Below are positions 1 to 4,883 of a stretch of 16,973 nt of DNA, piece after piece. This DNA is from CADCSY01 sp038255685. GTDB taxonomy: Bacteria > Actinomycetota > Acidimicrobiia > Acidimicrobiales > CADCSY01. Location of the stretch: NCBI GenBank assembly GCA_038255685.1, contig JBBSLC010000059.1:1-16973 (forward strand), in the 5' to 3' direction. Under the pieces are notes generated by a model. It had not been told where the DNA came from, made no database searches, and worked only from the letters and a program-made list of their open reading frames with translations. Position 1 is the stretch's first letter. The number at the start of each line of letters is the position of its first letter. The translations under genes were made by a program, and so were the position numbers.

Positions 1-273
1 ACCGGTCCGTCCGGCGCCGTCCGGGCCCGTCCGTCGTGGTTCGTTTGACAAGTTGTTTGACACGTTCTCATCGACGAACCCGTCGTCGCGCAGCGATAGA
101 GCGAGGATCTGGTTGGGTCGGTTCGAGGCAAGCCAGTCGTCAACGGCACGTTGCTGCTCGGACCGAGGGCAGTCGGTGACGCCGAGCTCATCGAGCAGAT
201 CCTCGGTGATGATCAGCCGGCGCGGTTCACCTGGCCGTCGGAAGTCCTCGACTTCTCCGATGAATCGGCTCAC
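1..273 (-). CDS. Partial ORF of unknown function, start overlaps the ADP-ribosyltransferase stop
   Basis: This minus-strand frame opens with a GTG (271-273) that shares bases with the TGA (270-272) of the upstream ADP-ribosyltransferase gene, and stays open for 91 codons to the window edge, so the C-terminus is not seen. The first 65 or so residues look like real protein: they begin VSRFIGEVEDF, then a stretch with IITEDLLDELGV and a segment with DDWLASNRTQILALSLRDDG. After about residue 70 the composition changes to Asn/Ser and then Gly/Pro/Arg-rich residues encoded by short DNA repeats, so the true coding end could be elsewhere or the tail may be degenerate. I do not recognise a family. The 4-nt GTGA overlap implies translational coupling to the toxin-like neighbour, which would fit an immunity or antitoxin partner, but that is inference from position only. 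Confidence 0.5.
   Translation of the reverse strand, partial: MSRFIGEVEDFRRPGEPRRLIITEDLLDELGVTDCPRSEQQRAVDDWLASNRPNQILALSLRDDGFVDENVSNNLSNEPRRTGPDGAGRTG
43..62. repeat. Short tandem direct repeat GTTTGACA x2
   Basis: GTTTGACA occurs at 43-50 and again at 55-62, a 12-bp period. The flanking 1-40 stretch is also repetitive, with several CCGTCCGG-like units. The repeat lies inside the partial minus-strand frame at the window edge. It may be a recombination-prone or protein-binding site; nothing in the window decides this. Confidence 0.4.
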
Positions 274-881
274 GGCAACACCTCGCAGTCAAGGACGAGG
301 ATACCGCCCTCGTCCCGCTCACCCCGGACGAGCAGGGACGTCCGCCTTGGGAACAGCAGCTCGCCCTGGTAGGCGAGCGCCGGATCCCCCACCGGCGGGA
401 CCCACAGCGCCTTCGTGCCCGGCGCAACGTCGATCTCGAAGAGCGCCGGCCCGCCTCTTCCAGACGGAACAGTCAACTCGTCGAGAGCGACGTCTCGGTA
501 GATCGAGGTCGACAAGAACGTCTCGGGTTCGAGGACCTGTCCCACTCGCGCCGTCGTGCCGAAGACCCGATCGACGCTGCGCTGACCTCGATACACCTGA
601 GCTGGTTCCGGCACGCGCCACCGGCGAGTCGCGTCCGTAAGCACACGCACGATGCTGCGCACGAGTCGCCGCTCGTCCATCGCAATGTTCTCGGCGACCG
701 ATGGATCGCGCAGAACCGAGGACACCAGGTCATAGGTACGGTCGCGAGCCTGGTAGCGGCGGATCGCTGTGATCTCATCCGCCGTGAGGGATTCGGCCGG
801 CCTGGGCAAGAAGGCCCGCGCAGCCGTCAGTGAAGCCATCGCCACCAGCGCCCGAGACGCCGGCATCGTTCTCGTCGCCAC
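270..881 (-). CDS. ADP-ribosyltransferase-domain protein (R-S-E class, QxE variant), chimeric N-terminus
   Basis: The 203-residue product matches the R-S-E ADP-ribosyltransferase fold of C3-like and phage-borne enzymes, which move ADP-ribose from NAD+ to a protein side chain. The motifs are in order: a helical N-terminal part from SLTADEITAIRRYQ (about residue 31); Tyr-Arg-Gly with Arg98; Ser124-Thr-Ser126 in FLSTS; and Gln172-Gly-Glu174 before LLFPRRT, where Glu174 is the expected catalytic residue and Gln172 takes the place of Glu in the ExE motif of arginine-specific members. QxE is the form seen in C3-like enzymes, so an Asn/Cys-type acceptor is possible. Residues 1 to about 28 are encoded antisense to the helicase remnant, so the GTG start at 881 is probably a by-product of a rearrangement and the domain was likely once the C-terminus of a longer protein. 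An AGGTAGGA sequence just upstream could still drive translation. The next gene overlaps the stop by 4 nt. Confidence 0.72.
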   Translation of the reverse strand: MATRTMPASRALVAMASLTAARAFLPRPAESLTADEITAIRRYQARDRTYDLVSSVLRDPSVAENIAMDERRLVRSIVRVLTDATRRWRVPEPAQVYRGQRSVDRVFGTTARVGQVLEPETFLSTSIYRDVALDELTVPSGRGGPALFEIDVAPGTKALWVPPVGDPALAYQGELLFPRRTSLLVRGERDEGGILVLDCEVLP

Positions 882-1176
882 CGGGTCCTACCTAGGTGAG
901 GGCTTCGACTGGCCCGAGCTCGACACCCTGTTCCTCGCCTTCCCCCTTGCCTTCAAGGGCCGAGTCGTGCAGTACGTCGGGCGGCTCCTGCGCATCCACG
1001 AGGGCAAACACCACGTCGAGCTCCACGACTACGTCGACACCCTCATCCCGGTGCTCGACCGCATGCACGCCAAACGGCTCCCCGCCTACGCCACCCTCGG
1101 CTTCGACATCCCCAAGATGCAACGTCAACGACGGTCATCCCAGCCGGGAGTGGTCCCCTCAACCGGACCCTTCTGA
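769..1176 (+). pseudogene. C-terminal fragment of a superfamily II DEAD/DEAH helicase
   Basis: From about 799 the frame reads GLGKKARAAVSEAI, then VATGSYLGEGFDWPELDTL, AFPLAFKGRVVQYVGRLLR and ALGF-type C-terminal residues. These are the end of the second RecA domain of superfamily II helicases of the restriction/DNA-repair type; VATGSYLGEGFD and the QYVGRLLR arginine-finger region (motif VI) are both clear. Everything N-terminal, including the ATP-binding Walker A and DExH motifs, is missing. The 10 codons before 799 are the antisense of the ADP-ribosyltransferase gene, so the helicase was cut at about 797-799. It ends at a TGA at 1174-1176. At about 125 residues of a family usually several hundred long, it is a remnant without helicase activity. 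Confidence 0.8.
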
Positions 1177-1285
1177 TCTGCGGTCATCCAGCCATCAGGG
1201 TTGTCCCTGGTTCGACGCGCAGCGGTACGTGTGCCAGCAGATGCGGAGGTCGGTTCGGCTCACGAGATCGGCGCACGCAGTGAGA

Positions 1286-1684
1286 TCAGCCGAATCGGAC
1301 TCGGTCTCGCAGCCAGCTCGCCAGCCAGGCTTCGTCGACGTCTCTCGCGGCGACGGCGAGCATCGCCTGCTCTGCATCGTCGACGACGGGTGGGTCCGGG
1401 TCCCACACCCCGTCGTTGAGGTCGATGAAGAGCACCAGCGCAGCCCACGACGCTCGCTTGTTGCCATCAGGTAACGGATGGTTCCACGCCAGCCGGCACG
1501 CAAGGACCGCCGCCTTGTCAAAGATGTCGGGGTAGAAGTCGTCGTCGCCGAAGCCGGCTGCGGGCGCGTGCAACGCCGAGTCGGCAAGATCAGAGCGGCT
1601 CACCTTCGCCAACGTCGCAGCATCGATGCCGGTCACCTGCTCGGCCAGCCAGAAGTACTCAGCAAGGTCGAGGTACCGGGTCAC
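1286..1684 (-). CDS. doc: Doc-family (Fic-fold) toxin
   Basis: The 132-residue protein has the Fic/Doc signature H69-P-L-P-D-G-N75-K76-R77, matching the HPFxxGNKR motif. The Lys after Asn follows Doc, a kinase-like member that in phage P1 phosphorylates EF-Tu to stop translation, rather than AMP-transferring Fic proteins that have Gly there. The N-terminus (YLDLAEYFWLAEQVTG) is also typical of Doc/death-on-curing proteins, and the length is close to P1 Doc (126 residues). The GTG start (1682-1684) overlaps the antitoxin TGA (1681-1683), giving coupled translation with the antitoxin first. The pair lies beside an integrase, where it would help stabilise the element. No damage is visible in the active site, so it is probably functional. 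Confidence 0.9.
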   Translation of the reverse strand: MTRYLDLAEYFWLAEQVTGIDAATLAKVSRSDLADSALHAPAAGFGDDDFYPDIFDKAAVLACRLAWNHPLPDGNKRASWAALVLFIDLNDGVWDPDPPVVDDAEQAMLAVAARDVDEAWLASWLRDRVRFG

Positions 1685-1890
1685 TTGGCGAGACGGTCGA
1701 GGAGCTCCTTGTCGCGTGCGAGCAACTGCTTGGCTCGCGTGGTGAAGTCCTTGTCCTCCCGCACCCGATCGATCTCAGCGGCGAGGGAGTCCACGATCAG
1801 CTGGTTCACGCTCGTGCCCTGCACCCGGGCGACGGCCTCAGCATCGTCGGCGAGCTCGTCGGGTAGCCGCACAGTCGTCTGCTTCGTCAT
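1681..1890 (-). CDS. Ribbon-helix-helix antitoxin paired with Doc
   Basis: This 69-residue protein starts at ATG 1890 (MTKQTTVRLPDELADDAE). The N-terminal TTVRLPDEL strand followed by helices with ARVQGTSVNQLIVDSLAAEI is the Arc/MetJ-type ribbon-helix-helix DNA-binding fold. The C-terminal charged helix (REDKDFTTRAKQLLARDKELLDRL) would be the toxin-binding tail. P1 Doc is paired with Phd, a different fold, so this is the alternative RHH-Doc pairing known from actinobacteria. The frame stays open upstream to 2001, but that extension is Arg-rich, lacks a ribosome site and crosses the operator; the ATG 4 nt after a palindrome and 6 nt after a -10-like hexamer is preferred. It should repress its own promoter with the toxin as co-repressor. 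Confidence 0.88.
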   Translation of the reverse strand: MTKQTTVRLPDELADDAEAVARVQGTSVNQLIVDSLAAEIDRVREDKDFTTRAKQLLARDKELLDRLAK

Positions 1891-1893
1891 GCA

Positions 1894-1909
1894 CTCATGA
1901 TATCGTGAG
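1894..1909. promoter_or_regulatory. Palindromic operator overlapping the antitoxin -10
   Basis: CTCATGATATCGTGAG is a 16-bp inverted repeat with one mismatched pair, ending 3 nt before the antitoxin ATG. On the minus strand it contains TATCAT (1897-1902), a good -10 hexamer 6 nt from the ATG, so the transcript would start at or next to the start codon. A dimeric ribbon-helix-helix repressor bound here would block RNA polymerase directly. No clear -35 hexamer is visible. Confidence 0.6.
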
Positions 1910-2088
1910 ACCACGAGGTTCCTCCAGCGTCTGAGGGGACCTGTCGGGCAGGAGCGGCGCCGTGACGCCACCCCTCTCAGCGGGCGTCCTCTCGAGGCCA
2001 ATCGCCCGAGCCAACCGTCAAGGATCCACTGCCGCGCCGGAATCGTCGTCGATTCGACCCGGCGAGTCCCCTCGGGCTCGTGCGGCTG

Positions 2089-2184
2089 CTTCTACCGGGC
2101 TCGGCGGTGCCGGAACCGAGGCGGGCGGGGTGGGATGGCCGGTCGCCGAGCGAGACGACCGCGCTTCTACCGATCCTTCTACCG
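2089..2184. repeat. CTTCTACCG repeats (three direct copies; fourth inverted beyond the integrase)
   Basis: CTTCTACCG occurs at 2089-2097, 2164-2172 and 2176-2184; the last two form a 12-bp tandem. Its reverse complement CGGTAGAAG is at 3419-3427, just after the integrase stop, and there the match to the 2161-2172 copy extends to 12 bp (GCGCTTCTACCG). Repeated short sites on both sides of a recombinase gene are what arm-type integrase or excisionase binding sites look like. The function is inferred. Confidence 0.45.
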
Positions 2185-2208
2185 GACCGGCGACCGTCGC
2201 CGGCCCGG
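2182..2208 (+). promoter_or_regulatory. GC-rich hairpin immediately before the integrase ribosome-binding site
   Basis: CCGGACCGGCGAC, a single C, then GTCGCCGGCCCGG form a 13-bp inverted repeat with one mismatch, ending directly at the AAGGAG (2209-2214) of the integrase. In RNA it would make a very stable stem beside the Shine-Dalgarno, able to restrict translation of read-through transcripts. As DNA it could instead be a recombinase or repressor site. Confidence 0.45.
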
Positions 2209-2221
2209 AAGGAGAGCTGTC

Positions 2222-3415
2222 GTGAAGGGCTACATCGCACGCAAAGGCGACCGCTGGTACGCGGTCATCTACGAAGGCATCGACCCGGTCACCGGCCGGG
2301 AACGCCGCAGCTGGCACCCGGCAGGCACCGAACGGGCCGACGCCGAACGGTTGGCGGCGCGCCTGGCCGGCGAGCGCAACGGCAGCAACGACGCCGCCCG
2401 GTCGCTCAGCTTCGGTGCCTACCTCACCGCCCGGTGGCTACCCGGCAAGAAGGTCGTGCTCGCCACCTCCACCTACGCCGGGTACCGACGCAACGTCGAA
2501 CGCCACGTCCTCCCAGCCCTCGGTCGCATCGGGCTGCGCCGGTTGCGCCCCCACCACCTCGACGCGTTCTACAGCCGACTGCTCCATCCGGTCGACGGGC
2601 GCGGCCTCGCACCCAAGACCGTCTACGAGATCCACCTCGTCATCCGCGGCGCCCTCAACGACGCGGTGCGGCGCGGTCTGGTCACTCGCAACATCGCTCT
2701 CGTCGCCAACGCCCCACGGCTCGGTTCGATCACCAAGGTCGAGCAGCGGTCCTGGACCACCGAGGAGCTCCAAGCGTTCCTCCAGACCGCTGCAGGACAT
2801 CGGCTCTTCCCAGCACTGTGGCTGTCGGCGTTCACGGGGATGCGCCGCAACGAGCTCCTCGGCCTCCGCTGGGACGACTACGACGCCGCCAGGGAGACCG
2901 TGTCGATCAACCGTGGCCTCGTCGCCGTCGCCTACGAGGTGCACGAGACTCGCGGCAAGACCCGCAACGCGCGACGAAGCGTCGACCTCGACCCCACCAC
3001 CGTCGGCGTCCTCAACGCCTGGCAGGTCTGGCAACGTGCCGAGCACGACGCCGTCGGTACCGACACCGCTGGTTGGATGTTCACCGACGGCAGCGGGGAG
3101 CCGGTCCACCCGCACGCCATCTCTCAGACCTTCGAACGGATCGCTCGACGGTCCGGCGTGCGCGTGATCCGCCTCCACGACCTGCGCCACACGCACGGGA
3201 CGCTGCTCATCGCCGCCGGGGTGCCGGTCAAGGTCGTCAGCGAACGGCTCGGGCACGGCCACCCGGCGTTCACCATCGCGACCTACCAGCACGTCCTCCC
3301 CGGCATGCAAGCGAGCGCCGCACGCGTCTTCGAACAGCTCATCACGCCAGGCCTTCAGCCGGCTGACCCGAGCCGGGAGAAGACACGGGAGAAGCGCCGG
3401 AAGAACACCGCCTGA
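2222..3415 (+). CDS. Tyrosine recombinase (phage-type integrase)
   Basis: The 397-residue protein is a full-length tyrosine site-specific recombinase. Residues 3-50 form a small beta-rich arm-binding domain (KGYIARKGDRWYAVIYEG), residues 60-165 the SAM-like core-binding domain, and residues 175-375 the catalytic domain. The active site is complete: Arg208 in TGMRRNELLGLRW, Lys246 in the beta-hairpin, His319-x-x-Arg322 in LHDLRHTHGT, His345 in LGHGHP and nucleophile Tyr355 in ATYQHVLPGM. The GTG start at 2222 is chosen because AAGGAG lies 7 nt upstream and the homologous sequence begins there; the frame is open back to 2135 but that part is low-complexity. The gene ends 68 bp from the tRNA-fMet 3' end, in convergent orientation, so it probably integrates its element at that tRNA gene. 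Confidence 0.94.
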   Translation: MKGYIARKGDRWYAVIYEGIDPVTGRERRSWHPAGTERADAERLAARLAGERNGSNDAARSLSFGAYLTARWLPGKKVVLATSTYAGYRRNVERHVLPALGRIGLRRLRPHHLDAFYSRLLHPVDGRGLAPKTVYEIHLVIRGALNDAVRRGLVTRNIALVANAPRLGSITKVEQRSWTTEELQAFLQTAAGHRLFPALWLSAFTGMRRNELLGLRWDDYDAARETVSINRGLVAVAYEVHETRGKTRNARRSVDLDPTTVGVLNAWQVWQRAEHDAVGTDTAGWMFTDGSGEPVHPHAISQTFERIARRSGVRVIRLHDLRHTHGTLLIAAGVPVKVVSERLGHGHPAFTIATYQHVLPGMQASAARVFEQLITPGLQPADPSREKTREKRRKNTA

Positions 3416-3432
3416 CGACGGTAGAAGCGCGC

Positions 3433-3471
3433 AAAAAAAGATGAAGGCCCAGGTCACTGACCTGGGCCTTC
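3433..3471 (-). terminator. Intrinsic terminator of the tRNA-fMet gene
   Basis: A perfect 14-bp stem (GAAGGCCCAGGTCA / TGACCTGGGCCTTC, 3443-3471) has seven A on the plus strand at 3433-3439, which read as seven U after the hairpin on the minus strand. It lies 11 bp past the tRNA 3' end. It may also slow integrase transcripts from the other side, though no T-run follows in that direction. Confidence 0.9.
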
Positions 3472-3482
3472 ACCCTCTTCGT

Positions 3483-3559
<77 letters not shown>

Positions 3560-3570
3560 CCGTGCTGAAG

Positions 3571-3599
3571 ACCATAGCAGCGGTCGGGCCAGCGTCCAA
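3571..3599 (-). promoter_or_regulatory. Promoter of the tRNA-fMet gene
   Basis: On the minus strand TTGGAC (3594-3599) and TATGGT (3571-3576) are separated by exactly 17 bp, close to the housekeeping sigma consensus, and the -10 ends 11 bp before tRNA position 1. Confidence 0.8.
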
Positions 3600-3606
3600 C
3601 CGGGGG

Positions 3607-4008
3607 TCACGCCTCGACCAGGCGCTTGATCTCGGCGACCGTCCGCTCGAGGTGGGTCTCGATCGTGTCCTCGTCGTCGTCGGCTGCGCGCTCCGTCGTG
3701 ATGCGGACGCTCACCCGGGAGCCGCCACCGACCTCGTCGACCTCGAGCTCGCCGTGGTAGTCGTTCGGTCCCTCGGCCCCCCAGGACATGGTTCGGGTCG
3801 CTGCGTCGGTGTCGAACGTGGCCTCGCCCTCGTACTCCCGCACCTCACCGTGGGTCTCGACCCTGGCCTTCGTGCGGATCACGTCGCCGTCACGCTCGGC
3901 CGCCTGGATGCTCGGCATGTACATCGGCAGGTTGGTGACGTCGGCGAGCCAGGCGAAGAGGCGGTCGGGCTCGGCGGCGACGGTGGTCGAGCGTTCGTAG
4001 GTCGGCAT
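3607..4008 (-). CDS. SRPBCC-fold (polyketide cyclase/START-like) protein
   Basis: The 133-residue protein begins MPTYERSTTVAAEPDRLFAWLADVTNLPMYMPSI, the typical opening strand and two short helices of SRPBCC proteins. It goes on with strands such as VREYEGEATFD and SRVSVRIT, and ends in the long C-terminal helix (TIETHLERTVAEIKRLVEA) that closes the hydrophobic pocket. These proteins bind lipids or other small hydrophobic molecules, and some are cyclases or stress proteins; the ligand cannot be read from the sequence. ATG 4008 has GAGGAG at a good distance; the frame runs further upstream, but only as antisense of the next gene. The stop lies 7 bp from the tRNA promoter -35. It is probably chromosomal rather than part of the element. 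Confidence 0.85.
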   Translation of the reverse strand: MPTYERSTTVAAEPDRLFAWLADVTNLPMYMPSIQAAERDGDVIRTKARVETHGEVREYEGEATFDTDAATRTMSWGAEGPNDYHGELEVDEVGGGSRVSVRITTERAADDDEDTIETHLERTVAEIKRLVEA

Positions 4009-4092
4009 CGGGGCTCCTCGGGGACGGGCCGACGATCGTCGTGTCGGCGCCCGCTGCCTACCCGCATCCACCGCAGCCAACGAGTCCCCACC

Positions 4093-4098
4093 TAGCGT
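4093..4098 (+). promoter_or_regulatory. -10-like hexamer for the coiled-coil gene (leaderless start)
   Basis: TAGCGT ends 6 nt before ATG 4105 and no Shine-Dalgarno is present, which suggests a transcript that starts at the ATG. No -35 is recognisable. A 12-bp perfect palindrome (CGACGATCGTCG, 4030-4041) lies in the same divergent intergenic region and could be an operator. Confidence 0.35.
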
Positions 4099-4104
4099 TC
4101 GTGG

Positions 4105-4482
4105 ATGCGCCTGTTCGGACGCCGTTCCGAGCTCGCTGCTCGGCTCGTCCTTCTCGAGCAGCGGGTCGACGACGTCGAGGACAGCGTCGACCTGGCGCTT
4201 GCGCCAGACCTGCTCGACGATCTCGCCCAGCAGGTCGGCGAGCTGTCGCTCACCGTGCCGACCCAGGAGGACCTGCTCGACCTCCGCCTGCACACCGCCC
4301 GGGTGGCGACCGAGCTGGCGCGACTGGGGGCCGAGCTGCACGCCACCCTCGACCGCCTCACCGCAGAGGCCGGCGCCGATGTCGCACGCATCACCGCCCG
4401 GGTGGACTCCCTTTCGGCCGCAGTGTGCGATCTCACCGGTGAGCACGCCAGCGAGGTGCGCAAGACCTTGCGTCGCGCCTGA
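4105..4482 (+). CDS. Small cytosolic coiled-coil protein, function unknown
   Basis: The 125-residue product (MRLFGRRSELAARL...) has no signal peptide or membrane segment. It is almost entirely helical, with hydrophobic heptads such as LLEQRVDDVEDSVDL, LLDLRLHTARVATEL and VARITARVDSLSAAV, rich in Leu, Val, Asp and Arg. Third codon positions are strongly G/C, as in the surrounding genes, which supports it over the overlapping minus-strand frame. It reads away from the SRPBCC gene and towards the DUF4242 gene. A structural or scaffolding role is possible, but no family is recognised. Confidence 0.65.
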   Translation: MRLFGRRSELAARLVLLEQRVDDVEDSVDLALAPDLLDDLAQQVGELSLTVPTQEDLLDLRLHTARVATELARLGAELHATLDRLTAEAGADVARITARVDSLSAAVCDLTGEHASEVRKTLRRA

Positions 4483-4547
4483 CGACGACCGCCTCAGGTG
4501 TCGCTCGACCAGGAGCACCGCTGCAACCGATGGTGAAGATGTCGGCC

Positions 4548-4799
4548 TCAGGCGTGCTCGGAGACCTCGTAGATCTCGTCGGCGACGAGGCCGTGCGCCT
4601 CGCGGTGCACGGTGTGGGCCGACTCCGCATCGGGCGCATCCACCAGGCAGAAGATCTTCCCCGCCGACTCGTCGACCCAGTACCGCTTGTACGACACACC
4701 GTGGGCTTCCTGGGTGGCGAGGTCGGCCTGGTGTGCCTTGGCGACCTCTGCGGCGTCCACGCCACCATCGAGGTTGTGAACGTCCATGTAGAGAGGCAT
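4548..4799 (-). CDS. DUF4242 protein, SCO4226-like (nickel-binding family)
   Basis: The 83-residue protein (MPLYMDVHNLDGGVDAAEVA...) matches the DUF4242 family across its whole length, including SYKRYWVDESAGKIFCLVDAP and the conserved ending HREAHGLVADEIYEV. The fold is a ferredoxin-like alpha/beta sandwich. The Streptomyces relative SCO4226 was described as a nickel-binding protein; here His8, His23, His33, His62, His65 and His69 are candidate ligands. The physiological role in the family is not established. ATG 4799 has GAGGAG just upstream; the longer frame to 4871 lacks support. It lies 84 bp downstream of the UPF0182 gene in the same direction and may have its own promoter in that gap. 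Confidence 0.88.
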   Translation of the reverse strand: MPLYMDVHNLDGGVDAAEVAKAHQADLATQEAHGVSYKRYWVDESAGKIFCLVDAPDAESAHTVHREAHGLVADEIYEVSEHA

Positions 4800-4883
4800 G
4801 TGTGCTCCTCGTCCTGGGCGACCTCGATGGCCACCCCCACTGGCATTGAACACCCGCCGACACCCCCGCACAATGGGCGATCC

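Larger units (their letters stand above)
1910..2221. other. Non-coding stretch between the toxin-antitoxin module and the integrase
   Basis: About 310 bp with no convincing gene. Frames that stay open here are Arg/Pro/Gly-rich shadows without ribosome sites. It carries the CTTCTACCG repeats and a strong hairpin next to the integrase ribosome-binding site, both listed separately. An excisionase gene, often found beside such integrases, is not visible. Confidence 0.5.

Noticed and set aside
53..640. Plus-strand frame at the left edge
   Set aside because: It is Arg/Ser/Pro-rich without motifs and antisense to the ADP-ribosyltransferase gene.
2041..2080. tRNA-like stretch with a T-loop-like sequence, considered as a second attachment site
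   Set aside because: It does not match the tRNA-fMet 3' half and does not fold as a cloverleaf arm set.
2080..3366. A 428-codon plus-strand frame overlapping the integrase
   Set aside because: The translation is almost entirely Arg/Pro/Ala; the overlapping frame has all catalytic residues of a tyrosine recombinase.
4030..4041. Shared GACGATCG motif in several start regions (near 4030, 10030 and 15399) as a regulon operator
   Set aside because: The same core also appears inside coding regions (for example near 12419), as expected in GC-rich DNA, so it is not a reliable regulatory signal.
3607..4863. Long N-terminal extension of the SRPBCC frame
   Set aside because: Conserved sequence and a GAGGAG site begin at 4008; the extension is antisense to the coiled-coil and DUF4242 genes and low in complexity.
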